Below are positions 43,921 to 56,129 of a DNA stretch of 64,000 bases, in pieces. This stretch comes from Ciona intestinalis (Eukaryota; Chordata; Ascidiacea; Phlebobranchia; Cionidae). Where the stretch lies: the NCBI RefSeq assembly GCF_000224145.3, contig NC_020179.2:240571-304570 (forward strand). Reading direction: 5' to 3'. A program made the translations under genes and the position numbers. The notes under the pieces are model-generated. The model was not told the DNA's origin. It did no database searches and saw nothing but the letters and a program-made list of their open reading frames with translations. How positions within the stretch are numbered: position 1 is the stretch's first letter; every line of letters begins with the position of its first letter.

Positions 43921-46900
43921 ATGACAACACGAGCTTATACCTCAGCAACAGAAGTTATCAGTAACGCCACATGCACAAGAGAAAAACGGTTGGACCTCAT
44001 CGCATTCTCATGTTTTATTCTTTTAGAGGTAATTTTCGTTTAAATGTTGTTTAATTCAAGTTTTTACGTTGTATTGTTCGTAGGGTGTCTTGTATCGAAA
44101 AAAAGTTGTGTAATTCTGTTTTATTCAAAAGAGAGTAATAACGACTTTCGTTTTATTCTTTCTTTTTTTGTAAACTTTTTCCATCTTTTTTACTTGCGTG
44201 TGCTGACACGAGGTGTATGAAACAGAACATCCGTGTTATAACAACTGTCGTTGCCCCCTTATGCGAGGATAAATGAAAGTAACATACATATTCATGTTCG
44301 TATTTCAATTATTTATTTCTTTTACAGATAATACTGAACATTGTCATAGTGATAGCGACATGGGTAAACCGGAAAAAGCTACGTCATAACTACGTATACG
44401 CCCACGTGACTAGTATGGTTATGGCAAACGTTGTATTGGGGATTACGTTGTTTTACACCATGCTAAATTATTTACTAATGTTTGAACGACCCTATCCATT
44501 TACTGGGGACGACAGGTACATGTATATATATAATTGCTTGGGTTTACTTGTTAAAAGGGGGCTGTACACAGTATCCGGAATTCGTCCGTTTTGTCTGTTT
44601 TGTCCGGATTTCGCTGCCGCATGCGGAACTCGGTAATGTGTTTGCATACGACTTCACATGCCCATACCTTTATAAAGTATAATGGGGTAATATGGTACGC
44701 TTGATTTTCGTTTCGTCTTACTTTGGTAATAAACGAAGAACATCTATATATATTGTAGGCCTACTGTATATTTTTAAATACCGGATCCGCACGGCTAATT
44801 GTTTAAAACACGATCAGAAAGGGGATTTGGTCGCTATAACTGAATGTTTTCATCTTACTATAGTAGGGCGGGGAAAGATGGGACACTTTTTCATTCTATT
44901 TACTGGTCACATTTGGTAGTAAACAAAGAACATTCAAAGAATTATAAAACCATAACTTTACGGCTTCCATAGATCTTTGTTAATTGTTAAAAACAGGATC
45001 AAGATATTTAAATATTATGTGATAAACGTGTCCCATCTTTCCCCAACCTACTATATATAGTGGGGTGGGGGAAGATGGGACACCTTTAGCACATATTATC
45101 CAAATATTCTGATCGTTTTCTAATTAATTAACAACGGTCCTTGGAAGTCGTGGTGATATATTTTTATAATTCTTTAAAAATTAATTTGTTTATTACCGAA
45201 TGGGACAAGAAAATAGAGTTAAAATGTGTCCCATCTCCCCCCACTCTACTGTATAACAAGTTTTCAGTTCGTTAATAATGTAAATTGTTAGCCCGCCAAT
45301 ATTCCAAACTTAACTTAATCTGCACCAGGTACGATGCGAACAATAAAAGTCAAAACTCAATTATGACTTGGTGGTCGCTACGGAAAACTTTCACTATGGG
45401 TTTATTCTTAACATTCAGTGGAAATGTGGCCGCTTTGATCAAAGGCATTTCTACAAGCACATACTTTGTCGGGAGGATGGGCGGTAGCACAGGAACTAAA
45501 TCAATAACTGAAGGAATCATGGTAATAAAATTTAAAGACTTTCAATATATGTATGTGTTAATGTGTATATATCTATTGATGGCCACATGTTAAAATATAC
45601 CGTACCCAGTACAGTGGTATGATATAGTTACGTAACAAAGCGTCGCTGCTGTTATTAATGTATAGTATTATTGTGTTCAATGTGTGTGTGTGTATCGCCT
45701 TCTAAGTTACAAATACCTGGTAACTTAAATTAGTGGTATTTCATCCGCCATCGTCGCACCGCTACGTAAGGACAAAGAAGTTACTTTTTTAATTATTGGG
45801 TGAGATCAACGTGGGTGGGGTAGGATAATTGTTATAAACAGCACGGTCAAGATGCGAACGTTATCTTATCCCTGATCCCACAGTACCATATATAACTCAA
45901 TACAATAATACATATTTTTGGTACATACCCTATACTGTAATTTATCTAGCTGGGTGGGAGAAGATGGGAAACCTTTTCATTCTGTTTTTTTCGTTATACA
46001 GTATTTGGTAGTAAACAAGGAACATTCGAACAATTTTAAAACCGCATTCTGGCGGCTCTCATATAGAGTTTGTTAATTTAAAACACGATATTTTGGACAT
46101 AAGTGCTAAAGGTGTCCCATTTCTCCACCCATCCTACTTTATATGTTATTACACGCCACGGTTTTATATTTCAGACTCGTCGACGAAAGGTTTACTTAAG
46201 CATTGCAGTGACCTGGTTACTTCCCATCATGTATTGCATCCCTTCGTTGAGTGGCTGGAACTGTTTGGAATATTGCTCATGCTTGCCAGGATATTACGCC
46301 GACTATTATTGTATTTCTGGTGACTTCTTAAAATAAACAACGATAAGTTATATTTATGGTAACTTGTAAGCGGACACGAGGTGTATGAAATAGAACACCC
46401 GTGTTATGACGGCTGTCGCTGCCATCTCAGGCGTGGATAAATAAGTTACGTATACGTGGTAACTCGTAAGTGGGCACGCGGTGTATGGAACAGATCACCT
46501 GTGTTATAGCGACTGTCGTTGCATGCGAGGATAAATAAGTTACATACGTGGTAACTCGTAAGTGGGCACGAGGGGTATGAAACAACACCTGTGTTATAAC
46601 AAACGTTACTGCCCCGCTACAGCTATATATGCGAAGACCAAAATATCATTTGTACTTAACTAAAAATGTAATAAGGTATTCAAACCAAAAATACAATCTT
46701 TACCGGTTGAGTAAATATTAAAGTACACAAATGTAGACAGATTTATATTCGTGACAATAAAACTTTGTCACTGCCCTGCCATGCGGGGATAAATAAGTTA
46801 CATTCATCCATTCATACTTAAATGTAATTAAATATTCAAACCAAAAAACACAGGTGTAGTTACGTGACAATAAAATTTATATATTTGCAGTAAGATACCC

Positions 46901-49209
46901 CGAACTCTGCTCAAATCTTTGGTACCCGATGACAAAATGCCATTTGTTAATTGCTGGGTTGGTGTGGCTGATTTTACTGATAATAATTATCATACTGTTG
47001 GTCATGACTGTGAAAAAATACTACAGAACTGCCCAAGTTTCTCAACCATCAATAACTACGGACAAAGGTATATGGGGTGATGGCTTATTGCGGTTTTATT
47101 AGTAACCGTGGAAATGACGGTGTTGTATGATATGTAGGCTTTGTATGTATATGGGTGTATGAATGTAAATTATTTATCCTCGCATGACGGGGCAACGACA
47201 ATCGTTTTAACTTGGATGTTCTATTTCATACACGTCGTGTCAGTTTACGAGTTACCACGTTTGTAACTTATTTATCCTCGCATGACGGGGCAACGACAAT
47301 CGTTTTAACTTGGATGTTCTATTTCATACACGTCGTGTCAGTTTACGAGTTACCAGTACGTTTGTAACTTATTTATCCTCGCATGACGGGGCAACGACAG
47401 TCGTTTTAACTCGGGGGTTCTGTTTCATACACCTCGTGCCAGTTTACGAATTATCAATATAACTGTGCATGGGCGATTGTTTTCCTGATGTGTGACTGAG
47501 AGGTTATACAAGCTATTAGTCACCGCTGGGTTGATGCAATCAATACCAGCCTATTTTACGCTTCTCATTAAACGCAGTAGACCGCCAAGCACGTTAACTA
47601 TACTGCGCATAAAATCACTTACAATATACGCAGATGCGTTTGCGCGTTGTTATATGCGCTCATTACTAAAGGATTAATCGACGTGATAATTATTAAGCAA
47701 TGCATAGGATATAGTACTGTGGGACAGAATGGGAAAAGCAATTAACAACTGGTGTGGATAAGCGGTTATATATTTCTTTAAATATTGGTTGTTCACTACC
47801 AAACGGGACAAGATAATGAAATGAAAACATAAACTATCTAACCTCAAAACACTATAACCTACTCAACAACCGGCAACATTCAAGCCAAGCCTTAATGAAC
47901 AATAACCCGAATGTGATTCCAACAGAAACGCAGCTTTAGCACGAACATCCACAATCCCAACAACAATTGCTTTGGTAGAGAAACGGAAATTAAAATTCTC
48001 TAATCACATAGGCTAAGCCAGGCAGTTTTCAAGTATAGAAAGAAAACGGTTAGATTAAAACCTGAACGACTAAAACACAAACTAGAACCTTACGGCTGCA
48101 CAGCCAACACTGAATGAACTAAAAAGACGAACGCAAGGCCAGACGAAGCACAAGAAAACGTAGAATTACAAATTGCAATTAACGTGGAATGTAAGACGCG
48201 CGCTTTTTATCGCCTCGTTTCGTATATAGTAAACAAACGATACTTGCATAATTATTATATAACCGTATCCTCACTACTCCAACATAGCATTGTTATACCG
48301 CACTGTATTAATTAAACTATGTTTAGTTTCAGAATGCGAAATGAGTGAAGATGGAAATGTTGCGCAAGATGAGAAATACGAAGCGGAAGTCACTCAAGTA
48401 AAGGTTAGTGCGAAATACGTGTGTACACTAGGGTTTGGTAAGATTGTGCATATTTTCATTATCTTTTCGTCACCCATTTGGTAGAAAACAAGGAGAATAT
48501 TTACACAATTATATAACCGCATTCTCACGACTCTAAAGGCGTGTTACTACCTGTAATATTGGATTTTATGCTAACGGTATCCGATCTTACTCCACAGCAT
48601 GTTAAATAAATACAGATAAATGTATTACAATGAATACCTATTATCCCCTATTCTATATAATAGCTACTTTTATTACAATACAATATATAGTAGAGTGGTG
48701 GAAGATGGGACACCTTTAACACATAATATCAAAATATCCTGATCGTGTTTTAAACAATTAACAACGGTCTGTGGAAGTCGTGAAGATACGGTTTTATAAT
48801 TCATTGAATGTTCTTTGTTTACTACCAAATGAAAAGAGAAAACTAACCGAAAGATGTCCCATCTTCCTCCACCCTACTATATACAACATTTTTTCAGACC
48901 AGAAAACGTTTGCCTTTGCACACATCAATCAAGCTGCTGATATTCCTTGCTGTATCTTACACCCTATGTACAGCTCCTGTTATGTTCTACCTGATGCTGG
49001 ATCCAATATCTAACATTGGGACTGCAAAGGTAGCAAGCCTTGTAGCAACTCTTGCATCTGTGCTAGTAGTAGTATACAGCTTCATATGCCCTATCTTGCT
49101 TATAATGTATATGCCTAGGCTTCGTACTGCTGTGATAAGTATATTGTTGCCTTGTGATTGTACATCAGTAACCACTGTGAACAGGGTGCGATCGTTTCCA
49201 ACTAGTTAG
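43921..49209 (+). CDS. Divergent rhodopsin-class GPCR, S1P/LPA/cannabinoid-like
   Basis: Seven exons (43921-44028, 44328-44515, 45329-45521, 46175-46319, 46891-47067, 48333-48403, 48898-49209) join in phase into 397 residues with seven hydrophobic helices. TM1 contains ILLEIILNIVIVIATW; TM2 ANVVLGITLFYTMLNYLL; TM3 MGLFLTFSGNVAALIKGIS; TM4 VYLSIAVTWLLPIMYCIPSL; TM5 LIAGLVWLILLIIIIILLV; TM6 LLIFLAVSYTLCTAPVMFYL; TM7 ASVLVVVYSFICPILLIMY. The SGWNC after TM4, WSLRK before TM3, APVMFYLMLD in TM6 and a CDC palmitoylation-type site resemble the EDG/cannabinoid group. Two N-glycosylation sequons occur near the N terminus and loop 1. The E/DRY motif is replaced by STYF-GR, NPxxY by CPILL and CWxP by TLCTAP, so coupling may be altered. 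Ligand unknown. Confidence 0.82.
44205..44285. repeat. 97-bp repeat unit in receptor intron 1
   Basis: Single unit (cacgaggtgtatgaaacaga, ttataacaactgtcgttgcc), about 40 bp upstream of exon 2. Confidence 0.75.
44561..44660. mobile_element. Truncated copy of a 128-bp inverted-repeat element
   Basis: Left end ggctgtacacagtatccgga and body words tttgtccggatttcgctgcc and gtttgcatacgacttc match the complete element at 55226-55353; the right inverted end is missing. Confidence 0.7.
44681..45253. mobile_element. Cluster of three 195-bp MITEs
   Basis: One degraded copy (44681-44858) is followed by two well-preserved ones (44859-45054 and 45057-45253) that are end to end, separated by a TATATA-type junction. 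The last ends 75 bp before receptor exon 3. Confidence 0.8.
45946..46143. mobile_element. 195-bp MITE before receptor exon 4
   Basis: Complete copy ending 31 bp upstream of exon 4, so the branch site of that intron may lie in or next to it. Confidence 0.8.
46355..46625. repeat. 97-bp repeat array, three units, receptor intron 4
   Basis: Three units in the same orientation beginning right after exon 4; a further partial unit is at 46770-46800. Confidence 0.85.
47155..47480. repeat. 97-bp repeat array with recently duplicated units
   Basis: More than three units; two are almost identical over about 90 bp (both with acaatcgttttaacttggat), pointing to recent unequal duplication. A SINE tail fragment follows (47480-47540). 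Confidence 0.85.
47710..47855. mobile_element. Partial 195-bp MITE
   Basis: Left end and core remain; the right end is lost. Confidence 0.55.
48425..48598. mobile_element. Degraded 195-bp MITE in receptor intron 6
   Basis: Begins about 20 bp after exon 6 and keeps only the general layout and part of the core. Confidence 0.55.
48686..48882. mobile_element. 195-bp MITE abutting receptor exon 7
   Basis: Complete copy whose right end (catcttcctccaccctacta) stops 15 bp before the exon 7 acceptor. The branch point region of the intron must fall inside the transposon. Confidence 0.85.
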
Positions 49210-49845
49210 TGTGGCCGTGTAACCACCGCTCAATACAAAATACACTTCTTGCCCACTTACAAGTTACCGCGTATGTAACTTACTATCATCGTGTGGCGGG
49301 GCAACGACAGTCATCATAACACGGGTGTTCTGTTCCTATACACCTCGTGCCCCCTTACCAGTTACCAAATATGTAACGTATTTATCCTCGCGTGGCGGGG
49401 CAATAACTACCGTCGACATAAAACAAGTCGTATTTTGTTCCGATACACCCCGTCCCCGCAATTTTGTGAGCAGTCGTTATTCTTTTTATAATTGTTCTTT
49501 AATTTTCTGTATGTTTGGACAATTTGGACAACCCTTTAGTTTCTGATGGGTTGTAGCAAAAACTGCTGTTCAGTGTCTTGCCCAAGGACTAACCCAGAGT
49601 TATCTGGTTAAGAGGCGATTGCTATAAAGTAAAAACACTGTGAATATTAATATTCCACGGATAATCTATATAAGATACAAGAATATTCGACAATATTTTA
49701 TCGTTTATTTAAATACAACAAATGTACCAAGCGGATTGTTTTATGTTGCGAATCTATGAAACAATTAACAGTGGCTAAGTATATACGGGCTCCAACCCTT
49801 CATTCTAATCCCGATGATTCAAACTTAATCAATATTTTATCCTCC
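49210..49845. other. Gap between the receptor and trefoil genes
   Basis: Contains the receptor 3' end, two 97-bp repeat units (49240-49470), a SINE tail fragment (49495-49620) and, for the convergent trefoil gene, a minus-strand AATAAA at 49704-49709. Nothing else seen. Confidence 0.6.
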
Positions 49846-52800
49846 TCATCGCGAATTTTCCTCTTCGATCCTCTCCTCCGGGATTCTCTCCTCTTGTTCT
49901 TCCGAAGGAGGAACATCATTCCCAACGCTCCTGTTCTCCGTTTGTCCCCCGGAGCTGATCTCAACGTTAAGATTTGTCCTCCTGTGTTCTTCCTCTGGCG
50001 GGGGAGGAGAGTTCCCTTCTTCCGGTTCCTCCGGTTCGATCTCTGGCTCTTCTCTCGTTATTTCTTCTCTTTGTATGATTGGTGTGGGTCGTGATGACGT
50101 CAGTGGAAGTACTAGCTCCTCTTGTGGCAGCAATGGTTCTTCAGTTGATGGAATTTCTGTTTTGTGTGAAAAGAATGAATAAATAAGTAAATGCTTATTT
50201 AAGAGCGAGGTAGTGTCAGTCGTTATAACACGGGTTTTCTGTTTCATACACCTCGTACCAGCAGCTTACGAGTTGCCATGTATGTAACTTTTTAAACAAA
50301 TCGTTTGTGTATTTTAACGTTTTATAGAAAATTTGTCATTTTGGTGCAGTTTTGTTTTTATCGTAGAAAATTGAAACCAATGACTTACCTACGACAAAGC
50401 TTTGACCAGTCATTTGGTAAAGTCTGAAACAATGTAGAGCCCGGTTTCCGAACCTATCTATCCAACACGGAAGGTCCGTGTCGCATTCTGTGGAAGCTGA
50501 TCGAGCTGTTTCTGTACCAAGCCCGAGGCAAACAGACACGTTGGATTTGAAAACATCGATTTCTGAAATAACAATTCAAATTAAACGTTAGCCAATCATT
50601 CTAATTTATTTTTCATGACTAATTAATGAATGTTTTTATAGTAGGGTGGGAGAAGATGGGACACCTTTTCATTCTATGTTCTCGAACATTTTGGTAGCAA
50701 ACAAAAAACATTCAAGGAATTATAAAACCTTGTCATCGCGACTTTCATAGACCATTGTTAATTGTTTAAAACACGATCAGGATATTTATATATTTCGTGC
50801 TAAAGGTGTCCCATCTTACCCCACCCCACTATACCAATAAATGGTATTTTATTTAACTCTCTATAAAGGATGACGAAGATCTTGGTATTAAAACACCGAA
50901 GAGAAGGAATTCAACAGCAAAGCGACAGTCGCGAAAATACAGTATGTATAAAACGCGTAAGAAATTAAGAGCGTTGTAGTTAAAAAGCATGGCAATTGAA
51001 CCAAAGTATTTATACCCAATAAATATATTTATTCCTTTTTTTATGCTGAACAACTTACCGTATGTAGTTTTACATGCAGACACGCAAGAACCCGGTGTTT
51101 GGCCGACCAACGTCATCCAGCAAACTACGTTCGTCCCACACTTGGTATAACCTGAAGCTATTTTACGCCACGATTTACGTGAACATTCCCATGTGCATTC
51201 AAGAACTGATTTCATTTTTCGACTGATCAGTAAAGAATCTTTAAAAAAAAATAAACATTACCACACGTTTGTTTATGAGACAACGGGGCATTAAAAACAG
51301 TTGTTAAAATACGCTTACGGTTAAAATATGTTTACATTTAATTGAATGAAAAAGTCGAGGCTGCTATACACCTTAAATTGTATCTATATCTGTTTGAAAC
51401 CACCCCCCCAAAAATATGTTCACCCAAAAAGTTACATACATGGTAACTCGTAAGCGGGCACGAGGTGTATGAAACAGAACACTCGTGATATAACAACTGT
51501 CGTTTTCCGGCCACGCGAGGTTAAAGCAAGTTACATTCATTCATTTATTTAGATAAAAACCGCGGTCGCCACACCTAGAAATGTATATGTACCTGCTTGA
51601 AAGCACCAAGGGACGCCCCGTACTGATCTGTCAAAGCAGCAACCTCTGGCTTCACACGACTGACGAGAAATGCTTGACCAACCGCATTCAACTCTATCTA
51701 TTGGGGCGGCAGAACATGTTCGAACAGTTGATTTATCTGGATTGTTTGAATGGGGTTGTGGGGAATACAGTTCGTCGTTAGCTTGGTTGTTGAGAATCTC
51801 TAATGTTACAACGGCTGGGGCTTGGCCTGTTTGCAGAAGATAACATAATTTGTTGATTATCTTTTCGAAAATAGTAGCGAAGATCATATTATTTAAAAAA
51901 CGAAGATAAACATGCTATGGGTAAATAATGTGGGAAAGAGCTTTAGTCGAAAAATAGATAAAAGAATTTATAATTTATCTTTTTGAAATGGTAACAAAGA
52001 CCATGTTATTTAAAATCTAAAAGAGAAGGGAATCAACAACAAAACGACAGTTGTTTAACACACGCTATGGATAAAATGCGTGTGAAAAATCGTCAGTGAA
52101 AAATCTTGGGAGTGGCAACCATGATCTGTTAAGGTTTATAACATAAAGAGGTAAAACACATTGCCTACGGCAGAATGATCAAGTGCTCCGGTTAGAAAAC
52201 ACCAAATAAAAGCAATGTTAAACGAGTCTGTAGCAATCGAGTAATTCTAAAGTGGGGGCTTTATTTTATAAACCAGCTATAAAAACATTTCCTACCAGTG
52301 CTAGACGGTTACGAAGCAATTTTAGTCAAATTAGCGTTTGCTGTTATCAAAATAAATTGACTCTTAGACACTCCTGGCACACCCTGTGTTTGCTGATAGA
52401 AGCTATTATGACGTATTAAAGATGAAAGGGAATGAGTCATAGTAGCAGACGTAACCAAATATCGCGAAAATTAATTTAATTTTATGCAATAAACGCACAA
52501 ATGTCAAACAGGTGTATACACCTGGAGTTTTACACTGGGGAAAAAAACAGAACTCAAATTTGAACTAATATCAATGTATATTTATATATTAAAATATAGA
52601 TGTTATATTAAACTTTTTAAACAGGTGTACTCGTCGAATTTTAAATTGTTAAAAAAATAGTTTTAGTTTACCTAATGGAGTAACTGTAGCTTTGCTTTCA
52701 AAACACGAGATGGCGCCCAAGATCGAGTTGTCATAGCAACAGTGTTGGGCGAGACATCGGAATTTAGTGATCCCTGAATGCCCGCACTCGATACGACGGT

Positions 52801-54292
52801 TTGGTTGGACCATGCACTCGCCTGTGGAATTTATCGTATTAAAAACGTGCAAAAATCGGGAAATTTTATAACATATAGTAGGGTGGGGTAAGGTCGCACA
52901 TCCTTTCATTCTTTTCTCGTCCAATTTGGTAGTAAACAAAGAATATTTACAGAATTAAATGCTTGTAGCCCCGCAAGTGAAAGCGTTGTCAAACACGATT
53001 AGGAAATATAGGATATTCATGAGCTAATGGTGTATCCCATATCTTACAACATAGAGAAACTGTAATTGAAACAGCAATGGTATGTATTACTGTTGTATAT
53101 ATAAGCCATTGGCGCGCCGATATTATGACTGTAAATGAAATGCTTATATCGTGTAAGATTACACATTCCCACAAGGATAATCAAAATCGTTTTTATTTAT
53201 ATGTTTATAATTGTTCAATCTGACACAACGTGTTCGATTAATAAGCTTCCGATTTAAAAAATCCGTAACAATCTGGATCAAGCTGGGATAATCTGGTTTT
53301 ATTGATCTAACATGCTTGCTTAAAATTAGTATCTAAAAACAGATCGGTGACCTAATATACCATACATGGTTGAGTTGCATCCAATTAAACGCACCTATAT
53401 GCACAGTCTGTGTGGTAAGATGGGATACTGTCGACACCTAAATCCCATATTTCCTGATCGTGTTTTAAACAATTAACAACGGTGTTTAAGGATACAGTTA
53501 TCTAATTATGTAAATAGATTTTGTTTATTACCAAAGGGGACGAGAAAAGAATGAAATGTCCCATTTTACCTAAGCCTACTATAAATATGAGATAGCGTAA
53601 TACGGTAGCATAAAACACGTTATTATCGCTTAAGCATGCGTGTATAAACGTGTTGCCAAAGTTAGGCATAAAGGACAGACATCGTTAAGTGTCCGCGCTA
53701 TAAACAACACGTCCAGACAAACGTTATGTCACTTCATAAACATCGTGCAAGCTCAGCTGTCTAAACATCATGGCCGCATCACGTACTTTCGCGGAAAGAT
53801 AAATTCCGTGAAAGCGAGATTCATAATTTCTACGAATGAATGTTTAATCGCTGACAGGACAACGTGGGTCATAAGTTTAATTTCCTTTTATAGTAAGATA
53901 AAATAAGCAACGTTTATGGTTTAGTAAGGGGGTAAAACTAGCTTGTAAATTTTGTAAGACCCCTGGCGTTTTGGACCATGTTGTAACTTATCCTCGCATG
54001 GCGGGAAACGACAGAGGTTATAACACGGGTGTTCTGTTTCATATACACCTCATGCCCGCTTACGAGTTACCACGTATATGTACTCTGTGGGGAACGATTT
54101 TTTTCACAAAATCGCTAAATATATTACCATGGGGTAACATGTATAAACGTTAGTACCCGAATTCCTAAAAATGTCCCATCTTACCCCACTTTATTATACA
54201 TCAAAACGTCCCATCTTACCTCTCATTAGGCCACGTTGTTCAGAAACAGCAATGCAGCATGCGAACAATATAATGATGGATGTCAGACTCAT
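49846..54292 (-). CDS. Secreted trefoil-domain protein with two Cys-rich repeats
   Basis: Six exons (54220-54292, 52672-52821, 51593-51826, 51059-51238, 50389-50562, 49846-50156), all joined in phase 1, encode 373 residues. MSLTSIIILFACCIAVSEQ is a signal peptide. Exon 2 holds trefoil domain 1 (RRIECGHSGITKFRCLAQHC, CYDNSILGAISCF). Exon 3 holds trefoil domain 2 (DRVECGWSSISRQSCEARGC, CFDRSVRGVPWCF). Exons 4 and 5 each encode a Cys-rich unit sharing C-x4-CW then Cys (KCGTNVVCWMTLVGQTPGSC; ECDTDLPCWIDRFGNRALHC), a domain I do not recognise. Exon 6 is an acidic Pro/Glu tail (EEPEIEPEEPEEGNSPPPPE). Domain 1 lacks the usual Trp before its last Cys-Phe. Trefoil proteins act in mucus or matrix; the role here is unknown. 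Confidence 0.82.
50638..50834. mobile_element. 195-bp MITE in trefoil gene intron 4
   Basis: Complete copy with both inverted ends. Confidence 0.85.
51430..51540. repeat. 97-bp repeat unit in trefoil gene intron 3
   Basis: Single unit ending about 50 bp from exon 3. Confidence 0.8.
52874..53052. mobile_element. 195-bp MITE in trefoil gene intron 1
   Basis: Copy with a clear left end and an eroded right end, beginning about 50 bp from exon 2. Confidence 0.75.
53406..53582. mobile_element. 195-bp MITE in trefoil gene intron 1
   Basis: Second copy in the same intron; ends are slightly diverged. Confidence 0.7.
53975..54085. repeat. 97-bp repeat unit in trefoil gene intron 1
   Basis: One full unit (cttatcctcgcatggcggga, ttataacacgggtgttctgt). 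Confidence 0.8.
54160..54222. mobile_element. MITE end remnants forming the exon 1 donor of the trefoil gene
   Basis: Two copies of the 195-bp MITE terminal motif (tgtcccatcttaccccact and cgtcccatcttacc) lie in a row. On the minus strand the second gives AG|GTAAGATGGGAC, so the 5' splice site after the signal-peptide exon is MITE sequence. Confidence 0.6.
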
Positions 54293-55129
54293 GACGATTT
54301 AAATCAAAATTGAATATTTAACACTTATACGAAATCTGCAACATAAAAAACATGAAATCAAAATAAAATAATTGTTAGGCTTTAAAATCTCGGTTTAGCA
54401 AGAAAATCCCCCCCAAAAAATATGTAAAACGTCTTATAAACTGTAAAATATTTGGTTCAATAAGTCTTTGTAAAAAGTTTAAAAAGTGCATTTATGTTGG
54501 TACTTATTATAGTATTGTAATTGCCCAATATATCCATGAAAAAAGTACGTCTATACTCTCTGAGTTACACGCAACACTAAAAGATATTTTACTTCAGTTC
54601 GGTTCTTATATAGAGACGAGACAACTAGTAAAAATATGCTTGTATAGTAGGTCATATACGGCCCACGCAGAACTATTATATAAAGTATACACACTCAAGT
54701 TCAGTCTTACAATTGAACGACAACCTACGCAAATGTGTCTCTTTATCGGAAATACGACGTAAAGAAAGCAATTACATTCAGCTAAAAATTTGTAAAACTT
54801 ATAAAACCCAACCGTTTCTCATTACAGGTCAAATATCGTTTTAAATTATTTTCAAATTACTTTAACTTTGAAGAGCGTAAGCAATCGGTTAATCTATATG
54901 ACATCAAAATTGCTATTCACGCGTCACAAATTATCTTTGCTTCTGCCGATCGCTATTCGGTGCTCGCTTTATATAGAGGCAACAAACGTGCGGTCGAACT
55001 ACTTGAACGGAACGTCTTACTTCATTCATTTTTACATATGATGACGTCACCTCGTGTTATTACGCAGTAAGCCCACGAATGACCTATTAGAAACATATGC
55101 AAAGCTACGTAATGTCTACTGCGATACCG

Positions 55130-55390
55130 TAATGTACGAATGTGACTTGTTTATCCACGCATGGCGGGGTAACGACTATCGTTACAACACAGGTGTTCTG
55201 TTTCATACACCTCGTGCCGGCTTACGGTGGCTGTACACAGTATCCGGAATTCGTCAGTTTTGTCCGGATTTTGTTGCCGCATGGGGAATTGGACACGGGT
55301 TTGCATACGACTTCGCATGCGAATTCGCACGCCGGATACTGTGTACAGCCACCTTTAGAAGTTACCACGTATGTAACTTTGTCTAGGTGA
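55130..55390. repeat. 97-bp repeat unit split by another element
   Basis: Unit halves at about 55140-55225 and 55354-55385 flank the inserted 128-bp element, dating that insertion after the repeat. Confidence 0.85.
55226..55353. mobile_element. 128-bp element with perfect 22-bp inverted ends
   Basis: Positions 55226-55247 (starting ggtggctgtacacagtatcc) are the exact reverse complement of 55332-55353. The inside contains gaattcgtcagttttgtccg and cacgggtttgcatacgactt. A second, truncated copy is at 44561-44660. It has no coding capacity, and no clear target duplication was found. Confidence 0.85.
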
Positions 55391-56129
55391 TTGTTTTAAT
55401 ATTGGGCTGACAATTGAGACAGTCTACTGCAATGCTGCGTGTCAAACTAATCCCCGCCTTGCACCCGCTCGCGACTTCCCTTTAATAAAGAACTCGACAA
55501 CGACATTATCGCGCAATAATCACTTGCTTATGACGTCACAATGTAGCAGGTTCGAGTAATAAACCGAACCCTTATTGTCAAATTAGCGAATTTACGAACG
55601 TTAATGCAAAAGTCGTGTGACGGATTGCGTGACTCATGAAAAATCGATCTGATATTCGTAATACACGCATGTAATCAACTAACTGGGTCATGGGGGGAAA
55701 TTAACTATAGAATTTATACGTGACATAAACTATAGCTTGAATTATGAAGAATACGGTTTACTTAAGCAGTCTGTGGGGTAAGATAGGCGTGAAAAGTATG
55801 TAAAGCGTATACTTTATATAGCGGTTACATATACTGTAATTGGTACCTTATTTTTTTCAAGTTGAAACTAAAACGATGGATACAAACAAATAATAAACCA
55901 TAAAACATCACAGCTTAAAGTAGACGCTATACCAGAGTAACTACTGCTGTACCAGCTAAACTAAAGCGGCGACTAATTACGCACAACACGACACAGCAAA
56001 GCGTAAATTACTCGGCGCGTGCGGCAGGAATTAAAAGCGTCAGAATGCTATCTAGAGTCTAGACAAAACGAGGTAACGAGTGAATTATTATCACAATGAA
56101 TACCGTTAGCACCAATTATTATCACAATG

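Noticed and set aside
49741..50094. Plus-strand open frame rich in Arg/Phe/Leu
   Set aside because: Antisense to the acidic terminal exon of the trefoil gene.
55054..55386. A 110-codon plus-strand open frame
   Set aside because: Made of the 97-bp repeat and the 128-bp inverted-repeat element; no conservation as protein.
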